Source: Thermoclostridium sp036562185
GTDB lineage: Bacteria; Bacillota; Clostridia; DSM-8532
Direction: 5' to 3'
DNA length: 64,000 bases
NCBI GenBank assembly: GCA_036562185.1
Contig: DATCKN010000040.1
Location: forward strand, 6,603-70,602
Part shown: piece after piece, positions 17,982 to 27,460 of the stretch
Layout: each line of letters opens with the position of its first letter
Position numbering within the stretch: position 1 is the first letter of the stretch
The notes under the pieces: model-generated
What the model saw: the letters and a program-made list of their open reading frames with translations, nothing else
What the model was told of the DNA's origin: nothing
Database searches by the model: none
Position numbers and translations under genes: made by a program

Positions 17982-18839
17982 ATGGAAGAAATTCTGTTTA
18001 ACGGCAAATTCAAGGGATTCAGAACTGAGAGAATCAGACGCGACAAGTACTATTCCATGTCCATTAATCATTTTCACAGTTATTATGAAATTTATTATCT
18101 TTTATCAGGTCAAAGGTATTACTTTATAGGAAGCAGAAATTACTATGTTAAAAAGGGAGATCTGGTCATTGTGGATTCGAACCAGATTCACAGAACCAGT
18201 AACTTTGGTGATGCGGGACATGAAAGAATATTGCTTGAATTTGATCCGTCGCTGCTTGAACACATAAACCTGTTTATTAAAGAAGGGTTTATCGAAACTA
18301 ATGTTTTCAGAAATTCAGGCGTATTAAATCTTGATAAGGAAGAGCAAGTAAAAATTGAAGCATTGCTGAATAATATTATCGATGAAATGAAAAATCAAAA
18401 AAGCGGATATAAAGGAATGGTGATTGCCAAATTAATTGAATTGTTCACCTTCATCATCAGAAAAATGGAAAACACCGAGTATTCAAACTCCTTCAATAAA
18501 AGCAGAATCAGAGCAAATCACAAGATAGAAGAAATTGCAGATTTTATATCTTCCCATTATTCCGAAAACATCAGCATTGAAGATTTATCCGAAAAATTCT
18601 ATATGAGCAAATACCACCTGTGCCGTACCTTTAAAAAATACACAGGCTTCACCATAAATGAATATATTAACATCAACAGAATAATGCAGGCAAAAAAACT
18701 CCTGACCGACAGCAATATAAGCATTTCTAAAATCGCTGAGCAAACAGGTTATCAAAGCTTAACCAATTTTGGAAAGGTATTTAAGCAATATATGGGTAAA
18801 CGACCGACGGATTTCCGCAAGGCATACAGGATCAGGTAA
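17982..18839 (+). CDS. Soluble AraC-family regulator with cupin sensor domain
   Basis: This 285-residue protein has an N-terminal cupin-like sugar-binding domain. HFHSYYEIYYLL at about residues 27-38 is the usual first strand pair of AraC sensors. A C-terminal AraC double helix-turn-helix covers about 185-283, with YHLCRTFKKYTG and TNFGKVFKQYMG. I start at ATG 17982, which has CAGGGAG upstream; the frame is open for 48 more codons but without a site there. It is divergent from the 16333-17727 operon, its likely target. Its stop is 6 bp from the stop of the opposing lipoprotein gene, with no terminator between. Confidence 0.9.
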   Translation: MEEILFNGKFKGFRTERIRRDKYYSMSINHFHSYYEIYYLLSGQRYYFIGSRNYYVKKGDLVIVDSNQIHRTSNFGDAGHERILLEFDPSLLEHINLFIKEGFIETNVFRNSGVLNLDKEEQVKIEALLNNIIDEMKNQKSGYKGMVIAKLIELFTFIIRKMENTEYSNSFNKSRIRANHKIEEIADFISSHYSENISIEDLSEKFYMSKYHLCRTFKKYTGFTINEYININRIMQAKKLLTDSNISISKIAEQTGYQSLTNFGKVFKQYMGKRPTDFRKAYRIR

Positions 18840-18845
18840 ACAGCG

Positions 18846-20372
18846 TTACTCAAAATACCTGGCAGTAAATTCTTCTATTGCGGCATTTCCACCTGCTTTT
18901 TTCCATTCTTCTATTGCTTTTTCCCATCCGGCTTCGTCAATTTCCCCCATGATAAACTTGAATTGCGCGTCACTTATAATTTTGAGCAAAGTAGTATAAT
19001 TCGAACTGTATGAATTTGAAGACAATGTTGCAGTTACATCAAATATCATGCCGTCATTACTGAAAGTTCTTCTGGCCATATTAAGCCTGATTGAAATATC
19101 GTCATCGGCAATAATATATGCTTTCATCCCGCTTGTTCCCAATTGTCCGATGGGACTTACTTCCCTGTTGAAAACATCAGGATCTTTAGCTTTTGCGTAT
19201 TTGCCGTCAATCAAATCGAAATGTATTCCGGGCACTCCGTTATTTATAAGGATCTGCCCTTTCTCGCTGTGAATAATGTTAAACACGCCAAGTAAATCAT
19301 TCAGCCGTTCTTCGGTGGTTACCGACTTCTTTGGGAAAGCAAATCCTCCCGATATACCTGTTTCGGCAGCTATTTTTTCGTTCCCGTGGGAATCTTTAAG
19401 AAATGCAAAATCGTAAATGTCCTCCCTCTTTATTGAACTGTCTTCATTCTGTTTTGCTTTCAAAACAGGGTCTGAAAGGCCCGGTAATCTATATGCAAGC
19501 CATAATCCGGTCTTTTCCTTGTCCACCAGGTCAGGTACTATCTGAGTTGTTTTCGTTATTGTAAAATCCGGGCTTATCAGGTTTTCCCGGTACATTTTCC
19601 GTAACCATTTCATGGTTTGCAGGTATTCATCGGTCATAAAAGACGGTATTATCTTATTGTCTTTTATTCCCCACCTGTTGAAGCCGCCAAAAGCCACAAC
19701 GAGAGCATCAAAGCAGTCAATTTCATTATTCACGGTCCCCAATGCAAAGCCTATCGTATCTTTCTCTGAATTTCCGTCAAAATCCCCTTCTGCAAAAGCT
19801 TTAGCCATGTTGTAAATACCTTCTATTGTATCCGGAGGGTTAAGCCCTGCTTTTTTAGCCCAGTCCGCCCTGTAGACCACCATCTTCCTTTTCAGTTCCC
19901 TTTCACGGGGTATAATATAAAGTTTTCCGTCAACAGATGCATTTTTCAACAGTATGGGATTTATATCGCTCAGTTCCGAGAAATTCCGTATTCTGTCGGT
20001 CAATTCCCAGAACATTCCGGCATTGGCCGCATATAAAAAAGTAGAGTTTTTCACATCGGGTACTAATACCACATCGGGCATGGAGTTTGAAGCCATTAAT
20101 ACATTAAACTTATCGTTGTAGGAAACCATTGGCGTCCACTCTATTATAATATTCGCATTGGCTAATTTATTAAGTTCCTGTATAACTAAATTTTGCTCTG
20201 ACGGAATTTCTTCTGCATAGCCTAAAACAATCTTCATTTCAACAGGTTTATTTTCTTTCAGGGAGCTTGTGTCAACGGGGTGTTTTACTTTACATCCCGA
20301 CAGCGAAACAACTATAAAGACCGCTATAAAAATCATGCAAAATATTGCTTTTATAGATCTGTCAATAGACAT
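18846..20372 (-). CDS. Second LipO-type sugar-binding lipoprotein of a tandem pair
   Basis: This protein of about 508 residues has a signal peptide ending VSLSGC. It is a paralogue of the gene just upstream (20723-22258): both share the DGxxY domain pattern, an acidic loop (here DFDGNSEKDT) and a C-terminus with DEAG-x-x-x-A-x-x-x-W. Start ATG 20372 has GAGGGGG upstream. A strong terminator (20645-20693) and a separate promoter (20510-20537) lie between the paralogues, so this one can be expressed alone. It has no permeases of its own and probably feeds the same pore with a different ligand. Confidence 0.88.
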   Translation of the reverse strand: MSIDRSIKAIFCMIFIAVFIVVSLSGCKVKHPVDTSSLKENKPVEMKIVLGYAEEIPSEQNLVIQELNKLANANIIIEWTPMVSYNDKFNVLMASNSMPDVVLVPDVKNSTFLYAANAGMFWELTDRIRNFSELSDINPILLKNASVDGKLYIIPRERELKRKMVVYRADWAKKAGLNPPDTIEGIYNMAKAFAEGDFDGNSEKDTIGFALGTVNNEIDCFDALVVAFGGFNRWGIKDNKIIPSFMTDEYLQTMKWLRKMYRENLISPDFTITKTTQIVPDLVDKEKTGLWLAYRLPGLSDPVLKAKQNEDSSIKREDIYDFAFLKDSHGNEKIAAETGISGGFAFPKKSVTTEERLNDLLGVFNIIHSEKGQILINNGVPGIHFDLIDGKYAKAKDPDVFNREVSPIGQLGTSGMKAYIIADDDISIRLNMARRTFSNDGMIFDVTATLSSNSYSSNYTTLLKIISDAQFKFIMGEIDEAGWEKAIEEWKKAGGNAAIEEFTARYFE

Positions 20373-20509
20373 ATGGCCCCCTCGCAATATTTATTCACTG
20401 CTAACTCTGATAAGCAATAATACCTGTTATTCAGAATATATTAAACTATATGCTGAACAACAGCAAGAAACTATACCTGGAAGTTTAACCGTATTACTCG
20501 TACAGTTCT

Positions 20510-20537
20510 ATTATAACAATTCATATGCAAAAAACAA
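20510..20537 (-). promoter_or_regulatory. Promoter of the second tandem lipoprotein gene
   Basis: On the minus strand TTGTTT (20537-20532) and an extended -10 box, TGTTATAAT (-10 at 20515-20510), are separated by 16 bp. The box lies downstream of the terminator at 20645-20693 and leaves a leader of about 130 nt. Confidence 0.6.
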
Positions 20538-20644
20538 CCTTATGCAGGATATACGGCTGCACCCGGTTATTGCATGCAGCATGCCTGCTGTAAGGAAGAT
20601 GCTGCAAACTATGCCAATAAAAGAAATTAATATAACTTGTTGAT

Positions 20645-20693
20645 AAAAAAGCTTTGGCAGCTGTAAAATTCGGGGTGGAACAGCTGCCAAAGC
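20645..20693 (-). terminator. Strong terminator after the first tandem lipoprotein gene
   Basis: A 13-bp perfect stem, GCTTTGGCAGCTG with CAGCTGCCAAAGC, encloses a 17-base loop. It is followed on the minus strand by six T. It begins 30 bases after the stop codon. Confidence 0.9.
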
Positions 20694-20722
20694 ATCTTTT
20701 CAGTTCAACCTGCCAATTTATA

Positions 20723-22258
20723 TTATTTACCTGCTGCTTTATATGCTGCAGCGTATTCTTCGCAAATCTGCTTACCGCCCTGGGCATACCAATCCGCAAC
20801 AACAGCCTTGAATCCGGCTTCATCAAGCTGTCCGGCAATGAACTGGTTCCTTGCGTCATTTATCATCTGATCCAGCTGAGCGCCTTTCTGGGCGTATGTA
20901 TCAGAAGTCAGCGGCTCTGCCGGATTGGCAATACAATAAGGAATGTTTTCAAGTATAACTTCTTCACGGCGTTTTTGAACGGGTCTCATTTCTTCCATCA
21001 ACAGTAACCCGTCTACAACATTGGTCATGAACTGGTTAAATCCTTCCATTGGATCCTGTCCGAATACTCTTCTCTTTACTTCTCCATTTTCATTCAGATC
21101 GTAGTGGACGCCTTCCACACCGAAGTTAAGAATATTCTGGCCTTCCTTTGTATTGCATATGTCGAGGAAGTTCAGCGCATCTCTCATGTCTTCAACCTTA
21201 GGAGCGCCATCCTTGCTGATTGCCACAAAACCAGAATGTCCGGAAGTAGGCAGTATTCTTCTTCCTTTGGGACCTTCAGGCATGGTCATTACCCATACAA
21301 TGTCGTCAGGCATATTCATCTGTTCAATGAAGTTCTTCTGGAAGCGCCATGCCTGGTCACTAACGTCAATATGGACACCCGATTTGCTGTTCTGGAAATC
21401 TCTTGTCCAGTCGGATGTTTCAAGTGCTGCATAGTCCTTGTTAATTAAGCCTTCTTCATACAGCTTCCTCATGTATCTCATGGATTCCATATACTCTTCG
21501 GTATCAAAGTATGGTATAAATGAACCGTCAGCAGCAACATCCCACCTGTTTGGCGCACCAAAGGCCACAGCTATCTGATCGAGCGGTCCAAAATATTTAC
21601 ACCATGTCATACCATATGTGTCATTTTGTCCGTTCTTGTCCGGATCGTTATAAGTGAATGCTTTCAGTACATTATAAAGGTCATCCATGGTTTTTGGTTC
21701 TTCAAGCCCTACATTTTGCAGCCAGTCTTTTCTGTAGGATATACCGTTTCTCCCGAGAGGCCTTGCCCTGTAAATGCCATAAATTCTGCCATCAATTGAA
21801 ATGTTGTTCATAACGATTTCATTTGCTTTAGCAAGATTAGGATAGTTCTTATATTCATCAGTAATATCCCAGAAAGCTCCTGCACGGCAGTAGCTGATAA
21901 CACTGGCTGTTTTACCGGTTATTGCTACCAGCGCGGGAAGATTACCGGCAGCCATTCTTGTGTTCAGCTGGTCTTCATAAGCTGAGTTCAAAAGGAATTC
22001 AAGCTTGATGTCATATCCGGTAAGTTCTTCCAGGGCTAAAACAGCCGGTTCGTTATCTGCAATAGGGGTTCCTGTGAAGGTTATGGCCAGAATGCCAATC
22101 TCTTTTTTCTTTTCCGGCGCTTTAGTTGGTTGAGTTGTTGTATCCCCCTGTGCAGGCTGTGTCGGTGTAGTGTTTGAGCCGTTTGATGCAGGACCCGAAC
22201 ATGCTGATAATGCAAAAACAACGGCTAACACAATACATATGATGCTTATTTTTTTCAT
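20723..22258 (-). CDS. LipO-type sugar-binding lipoprotein (first of a tandem pair)
   Basis: This protein of about 511 residues has a signal peptide ending ALSAC and a Thr/Pro/Gln-rich linker to about residue 50. The long LipO-type binding domain includes the acidic loop DPDKNGQNDT, similar to the calcium loop of AlgQ proteins. I start at ATG 22258 because AAGGG lies nine bases upstream; a TTG three codons earlier is less well placed. It follows its two permease genes across a hairpin (22298-22321) and ends at a strong terminator. The ligand is unknown. Confidence 0.92.
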   Translation of the reverse strand: MKKISIICIVLAVVFALSACSGPASNGSNTTPTQPAQGDTTTQPTKAPEKKKEIGILAITFTGTPIADNEPAVLALEELTGYDIKLEFLLNSAYEDQLNTRMAAGNLPALVAITGKTASVISYCRAGAFWDITDEYKNYPNLAKANEIVMNNISIDGRIYGIYRARPLGRNGISYRKDWLQNVGLEEPKTMDDLYNVLKAFTYNDPDKNGQNDTYGMTWCKYFGPLDQIAVAFGAPNRWDVAADGSFIPYFDTEEYMESMRYMRKLYEEGLINKDYAALETSDWTRDFQNSKSGVHIDVSDQAWRFQKNFIEQMNMPDDIVWVMTMPEGPKGRRILPTSGHSGFVAISKDGAPKVEDMRDALNFLDICNTKEGQNILNFGVEGVHYDLNENGEVKRRVFGQDPMEGFNQFMTNVVDGLLLMEEMRPVQKRREEVILENIPYCIANPAEPLTSDTYAQKGAQLDQMINDARNQFIAGQLDEAGFKAVVADWYAQGGKQICEEYAAAYKAAGK

Positions 22259-22297
22259 TTTCTTCAACCCTTTCTTTTCTTTAATTATTTTTATTTA

Positions 22298-22321
22298 CAG
22301 TGCTGTTTTCAGGCAGCACTG
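22298..22321 (-). promoter_or_regulatory. Hairpin between permease and binding-protein genes
   Basis: CAGTGCTG and CAGCACTG form an 8-bp perfect stem with an 8-base loop. It lies 12 bases after the permease stop and about 40 bases before the lipoprotein start. The flanks are A/T-rich without a clean U-tract. Confidence 0.65.
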
Positions 22322-22333
22322 GTATTTACGTCA

Positions 22334-23212
22334 TTAACCCTTAATCGCGCCAATCATGATGCCTTTCACAAAATGCTTCTGCAAAAATGGATATACAAGC
22401 AGGATTGGAACTGTTCCAAAAACAATAACCGCATTCTTTGAACCTTCCAACGGCGGCTGTGTATATGCCTGGTCAAAAACTGCTCCGTCCACGTTTCCGG
22501 CCGCCATAAGCACAATCTGCCTTAACACAAGCTGTAACGGCCATTTTTTGTTGTCAGTCATATACAGAAGCGCACCTCTGTAATCATTCCAGTAACCAAC
22601 TGCATAGAACAGCGTGAATGTTGCTATAACAGGCATTGAAAGCGGAAGTACAATCTTTACAAATGTCCCGAGCGCACTGCATCCGTCAACCCTGGCTGAA
22701 TCCTCCAGTTCCTGCGGGAGCTCCTGAAAGAAGTTTTTAACGACAAGCAGATTCCACGTACTGATGGCCCCTGGTAAAATCAAAGCCCAATATTTGTTTA
22801 TAAAGCCCATGCTTTTAATTACCAGGAACGTTGGTATCATGCCTCCGCCAAAAACCAGTGTAAATGATATTAACGTAAGCAAAACATTTCTTCCTACCAG
22901 GTTTTTCTTTGACAGAGGATATGCCAGAGTAAGGGTAAAGAACATTGCCGTTGCAGCACCCGCAACAGTAATAAATACTGAAATCAGAAAGGCTCTTGGA
23001 AGAGTAGGCGATGAAAAAATATATTTATATGCAGTTAACTGGACATTTCTTGGTATGATGTAAAAAGGCCTTTCCAGTATTTCTTTTTCTGAAGAAAAAG
23101 AACACGCCAGAACATATAAAAACGGAAGTATGGTTGTGCATGCAAAGAGTCCTAAAAACAAGTAGTTAAAAGTATCAAAAATTCTTGATCCCAACGATCT
23201 TTTAATTTTCAT
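22334..23212 (-). CDS. ABC sugar-importer permease, YtcP/LplC type
   Basis: This protein of about 292 residues has six membrane helices, the loop LEDSARVDGCS followed by IVLPLSMPV, and the YtcP-type C-terminus KHFVKGIMIGAIKG. I prefer ATG 23212, which has AGGTGAT just upstream, to the TTG five codons earlier. It lies 70 bp after its partner permease and before the tandem binding proteins. Confidence 0.92.
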   Translation of the reverse strand: MKIKRSLGSRIFDTFNYLFLGLFACTTILPFLYVLACSFSSEKEILERPFYIIPRNVQLTAYKYIFSSPTLPRAFLISVFITVAGAATAMFFTLTLAYPLSKKNLVGRNVLLTLISFTLVFGGGMIPTFLVIKSMGFINKYWALILPGAISTWNLLVVKNFFQELPQELEDSARVDGCSALGTFVKIVLPLSMPVIATFTLFYAVGYWNDYRGALLYMTDNKKWPLQLVLRQIVLMAAGNVDGAVFDQAYTQPPLEGSKNAVIVFGTVPILLVYPFLQKHFVKGIMIGAIKG

Positions 23213-23282
23213 TCCTATCACCTGCAAATGCTTAATTATGTTCTTTCTATTTCAAAGCTCTGCTGTTCCGCTAAATTCCACA

Positions 23283-24242
23283 TCAGAAGAGACCTGACTC
23301 TCCGGCTTTTCTGGCAAGCCAGTTGGATGAATATATAAGGATAATACCAATGATACCTTTAAACAGGCCGACAGCAGTTGAATAGCTGAATGCGCCCCTG
23401 GTTATTCCAATCGTATATACATAAACATCAAACACTTCAGATACTTTTCTGTTTAATGAATTACTCATGAGGAATATCTGATCAAATCCATTATCAAGGA
23501 TATGTCCCAGTCTCAGTATCAGCAACGTCACTACGGTACTTTTGATAGACGGCAGGGTAATATACCATAATTGCTTAAACCTGTTGGCACCGTCTATAAT
23601 AGCAGCTTCGTATAATTGCGGATCTACACCCGATAACGCCGCTAAGTATATAATCGTTCCAAAACCTGTCTCTTTCCAGATTGTCTGACCAATAATCATT
23701 GCCCTGAATGTTTTTTCACTGGTCAGAAATGCTATGCCTTCCTTCCCCATCTGAAGCAGGTATCTGTTTATTACACCCTGGGAATTAAATAAAGTATATG
23801 TAAGGCTTGCGATTATAACCCACGATATAAAATGAGGTATATAAACAAGCGTCTGGATTGTTCTTTTATACCACTCTTTCCGCACTTCATTAAGCATCAG
23901 TGCCATTATTACCGGTGCAGGGAACCCGAAAACCAAATTGTAAAGCGAAATTAATAGGGTATTTGATAAAAGCCGTGTAAAATCGGGATTTGAAAAAAAG
24001 TCTGCAAAATGTTTAAATCCAACCCATGGACTCTTCAGAAACCCAAGATAAGCATTATAATCCTTGAATGCGATTAATATTCCCCACATAGGCAGATATT
24101 TAAATATAATATAATGTAACAGTCCGGGAATCAGTAATATGTACAGCCAGAGATCCTTCCGTATTATTGCTAATTTCTGTTTTCCTGTTGCCTTTTTTGC
24201 CACCGTTCTTTTCCCGGCAATTTGAATTGACGTTCCGTTCAA
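23283..24242 (-). CDS. ABC sugar-importer permease, LplB/YteP type
   Basis: This 319-residue protein has six membrane helices and a docking loop LYEAAIIDGAN followed by ITLPSIK. The C-terminal segment NRKVSEVFDVYVYTIG is diagnostic of the LplB branch. The start is TTG at 24242 with AGGAGGAG upstream. It is the first importer gene downstream of the membrane AraC regulator at 24558-26849 on the same strand. A 315-bp gap suggests a separate, regulated promoter. Confidence 0.92.
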   Translation of the reverse strand: MNGTSIQIAGKRTVAKKATGKQKLAIIRKDLWLYILLIPGLLHYIIFKYLPMWGILIAFKDYNAYLGFLKSPWVGFKHFADFFSNPDFTRLLSNTLLISLYNLVFGFPAPVIMALMLNEVRKEWYKRTIQTLVYIPHFISWVIIASLTYTLFNSQGVINRYLLQMGKEGIAFLTSEKTFRAMIIGQTIWKETGFGTIIYLAALSGVDPQLYEAAIIDGANRFKQLWYITLPSIKSTVVTLLILRLGHILDNGFDQIFLMSNSLNRKVSEVFDVYVYTIGITRGAFSYSTAVGLFKGIIGIILIYSSNWLARKAGESGLF

Positions 24243-24557
24243 AACAAATCTCCTCCTAATTTAAAATCATATCTCAGTATCCAAAATGACATGAAATATT
24301 TCTAAAAATATATTAAAACTACACTAATATTCTATAGGTGTACCAAATTTGATTCCATAGTCATAATAGACACTAAATTCTCAGCTGTGAAAGTTCAGTG
24401 TCTCAAAGCTTTGATATGACTGCATTTTATCCATTATAAGCTGTGCGGAAAATGAAAATTGAAATGAATAGTCATTTTAGCTACAAAGGGTATGTAATCA
24501 GGAAAATTACCCAATTAAGGCAAATTTGAAATATTTTACTTATTTATTTACAATACC
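24243..24557. other. Probable control region of the tandem-lipoprotein importer
   Basis: This 315-bp A/T-rich spacer lies between the membrane AraC gene and the importer operon it probably controls. TATAGAAT-like words occur on the minus strand around 24330, but no -35 box is convincing. No terminator hairpin or open frame is seen. Confidence 0.4.
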
Positions 24558-26849
24558 TTAATAAGTTCTATTTAACCTCCTGTACTTTCCCGGAGTCATT
24601 CCTGTATACTTCTTAAAAAACCTGATAAAGTTTTCGGTATTTTTATATTTCAGTTTTTCTGCAATATCTGATATCAGCATGTCTGTTTCAACCAGCCATT
24701 TTTTAGCCATATCAATTCTGTATTGTGCAAGGTATTCACTGAAAACGATACCCGATTCATTCTTCAGTATTCTTCTTATGTAGCTGGGATGATAATTCAG
24801 CCTGGCAGCACAGTCTTCCAGAGTCAGTTCTGTATGGAATTCTTCGTGTATGATGTTCAGAACCTGATCCACAATTTTTTTGTATTGCTTTTTTTCAGAA
24901 AGTTCAATGTTTTCTATAATGGGTTTGATTATGTCGGCGGAAAACCATTTTTCAATTTCTCTTACGGTTTTAAGCCTGAAGAACTGCTCATAAACAGATA
25001 TACCGTCTTTAACAATTACATCATAGGACTGGCCGTAATCCTTCAGAATCTGTAACAGGTCGGTCAGCAGCCGAACAAGTAATGCCTGGTACTCATTTAT
25101 TGATGCTTCAACCATGAATACCCTGCTGATAAACTGGTGCAATAACTCATCTGCTTTTTCGTACGAACATGTTTTAACCGCATCCAGCAATTCTTCTTCA
25201 AGCTTTTCAGGGAACACAGGTTTTAAACCGCTTAAATTCTGTATATCATGATAAAATATAATTGCTCCGTAACCAAGGCTGATCTGATGTTTCAATGCTT
25301 CAATACATTCATAGTATCCCTTGTTAACATCACTGTAACTTGAAATTGGTTCACTGATCCCTATACTTACTGAGATATCAAGTGTTTTTTTGACCGTACT
25401 CTGAATTTTTTCGGTTGCTGAAAACGCGATCTCTTTCATAGCGTCAATCTGGTTGCTTACTTTTATTATTGTAACCTGATGCTCCTCAACAACTATGGGC
25501 TTTAATACAATAATTTCCTCAAGGATTTCCCCAACAACATTGTTTATTGCAAAAAGCATCAGATCCTTATCTTCCTTTTGATATATAGTACCTTCAAAAG
25601 TATCAATTCTTGTAACCAGAACACATACCGGTTCTGTTAAAACAGGAAAACCATATAATTTTAGCCTTGAGTCGATTACATCCTTATCAAATCCATGAAG
25701 TATCAGTTGCAGGATAAAATACTCTTTTAGCTGTTCTGACTGGATGGACAACTTATTATTTAGCCTGGAATTGTCCTTCAGTAAAAAGTTTATACGCTCT
25801 TCAATAAGGCTGAATTCATCGTGATTTTTGGACGACTCTTTCCGAACCGGCACTACTTTTAAAACCATATTGTAAAGTTTCTGAATAGGCCTGTAAAGCC
25901 TGTTTGAGATTATAAATGCTGCCACATTTACTATTATAATTACCGTAATACATGCAACAAACGTAAACCATGCAATAGCTCTTGAATCTTTCGATATATC
26001 CGCTATTGATGTTACCGATAAATATATCCAGTTATTATACGAGGATTTCAGATAATTTATGCTGTAATCCACATTGTTTATTTTAATATTGAATTTTCCC
26101 CTGTCATCGGACCGGTTCTTTGCTTCCTGGTAATATGTAACCGAATTATAGTTTCTTCCCAGTTCTTCTTTGTCATCATGGGCAATAACAACACCGTTTT
26201 CACTTATTACCATTACCTTTCCCAGGGTTTTATTTTCTGAAATCAGTTTAGCAAACTGGCTGTAAGGTATTTTCATTATGGCTATGCAAGACGGTTCATC
26301 AGAAAATAACGGCCATTTTTTTACAAGGCAGACGCTGGTTCCTGTATTTTCATCATCTGTATCGTTTACTATGCTTAAGTCATCGATCCAGAAGGAAGTA
26401 CCCGGTTTTTTTATCAGTTCATCCAAATAATGTTGGAACTTATAATTTTCAAGCCTGTATATTCCACTGTTATCAATGACCCATTCATTATCAAGGTTGG
26501 CAAAGCAAATATCACTTACTCCTAAACTGTAAGTAGGTAAATTATTGATGGCATCCTCAACATTATTAAAGATTAAGAAATTTCCACCATCCATATCTGT
26601 GTGCAGGCTGGCTTTTACTGCAGGTGTTTCAATAAACTGCGCCATTATGTGATCTGCTGTATACAAAAGCTGTTCAACCGACAGCTGTACCTGAACAAGG
26701 TTTCTCATATTACTTTCATTTACTTTGTCCTGTATTGATTTTGAGCCACTGTAAGTTGAGAAAACACCGACAATAATAGCGGGTATTGTACCGAGAAGTA
26801 TACAAATTATTACAAGCCGTATTCTGACCGTCAACACGGATTGGTTCAT
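24558..26849 (-). CDS. Membrane-bound one-component AraC-family regulator (YesS/YtdP type)
   Basis: This 763-residue protein has a membrane helix at about residues 10-32 and an extracytoplasmic Cache-like sensor to about 285. A second helix lies near 292-315, and the C-terminal AraC DNA-binding domain covers about 665-760 (YIRRILKNESG, ENFIRFFKKYTG). GGAGG lies 7 bases before the ATG. It is upstream of and co-directional with the tandem-lipoprotein importer. Its transcript probably has a leader of about 190 nt, since an extended -10 box sits at 27043-27051. The signal sensed is unknown. Confidence 0.88.
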   Translation of the reverse strand: MNQSVLTVRIRLVIICILLGTIPAIIVGVFSTYSGSKSIQDKVNESNMRNLVQVQLSVEQLLYTADHIMAQFIETPAVKASLHTDMDGGNFLIFNNVEDAINNLPTYSLGVSDICFANLDNEWVIDNSGIYRLENYKFQHYLDELIKKPGTSFWIDDLSIVNDTDDENTGTSVCLVKKWPLFSDEPSCIAIMKIPYSQFAKLISENKTLGKVMVISENGVVIAHDDKEELGRNYNSVTYYQEAKNRSDDRGKFNIKINNVDYSINYLKSSYNNWIYLSVTSIADISKDSRAIAWFTFVACITVIIIVNVAAFIISNRLYRPIQKLYNMVLKVVPVRKESSKNHDEFSLIEERINFLLKDNSRLNNKLSIQSEQLKEYFILQLILHGFDKDVIDSRLKLYGFPVLTEPVCVLVTRIDTFEGTIYQKEDKDLMLFAINNVVGEILEEIIVLKPIVVEEHQVTIIKVSNQIDAMKEIAFSATEKIQSTVKKTLDISVSIGISEPISSYSDVNKGYYECIEALKHQISLGYGAIIFYHDIQNLSGLKPVFPEKLEEELLDAVKTCSYEKADELLHQFISRVFMVEASINEYQALLVRLLTDLLQILKDYGQSYDVIVKDGISVYEQFFRLKTVREIEKWFSADIIKPIIENIELSEKKQYKKIVDQVLNIIHEEFHTELTLEDCAARLNYHPSYIRRILKNESGIVFSEYLAQYRIDMAKKWLVETDMLISDIAEKLKYKNTENFIRFFKKYTGMTPGKYRRLNRTY

Positions 26850-27453
26850 TTTTTACCTCCAGCCGCAATATGTTTAAACGATTAAAACCAATGTATGAAT
26901 CCCCCAAGCAACATAGCACACCGTTCCAACTAGGCAGGGTAATTTAAAAATCACCCCCTGTAATGAATCAAACAGGTTCCTTGCATTTCCAGGAGGTGAA
27001 AACCATTTTCCTCGTTCCAAAATTTATATAACTGTACATGCTATTATATCATATCATTATGATTCATACATTTAAAGTACAAACATGCATTTTTGACCAT
27101 GTTACACGCTTTATCTTCAATATTGAGCCAATAACAGCTTTCTTTTTGCCATAATCTCAAGCCTTTGATATATTAAACCAAAAAACATGGGGAGACAGGC
27201 TGCCAAAAGTCCGGAATCAGGAAGTGATAAGCTGACTTATTATTGAATTGAAATATTTAACTATGAAGTTCAGATAAAATTCAAAAAGCAGTCACTTTAG
27301 AGGCATTGCAACAGAGAAAGGCTTCTTCACAAATAAACTCTGTAATGACATAAAGTACTGCCTATTTCGAAATGAAATTTAACCCGGTGCTTACAATATA
27401 TGAAGAGGCAATATTGTTTTAACCGGTTAAAGGGAGCAGCTTCTTATTTACTG
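26850..27453. other. 604-bp intergenic region
   Basis: The left part is the leader and promoter of the membrane AraC gene. The middle (about 27060-27400) shows no open frame, tRNA or repeat I can support. At the right edge, a stem at 27432-27460 and the palindrome TTTAACCGGTTAAA (27418-27431) follow the 27454-30680 operon. Confidence 0.5.
27043..27051 (-). promoter_or_regulatory. Extended -10 box for the membrane AraC gene
   Basis: The minus strand reads TGATATAAT. No clear -35 box is seen, as is usual for extended -10 promoters. It implies a leader of about 190 nt before the ATG at 26849. Confidence 0.45.
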
Positions 27454-27460
27454 CTAGCCC
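27432..27460 (-). terminator. Possible terminator overlapping the permease stop codon
   Basis: On the minus strand GGGCTAGCAG can pair with CTGCTCCC (two unpaired bases) around an 11-base loop, followed by TTTAACC. It overlaps the TAG stop. The T-run is short, so the call is weak. Confidence 0.4.

Noticed and set aside
27418..27431. Palindrome TTTAACCGGTTAAA as an operator
   Set aside because: It lies downstream of an operon, not at a promoter, and has no second copy in the window; it may be part of the transcription end.
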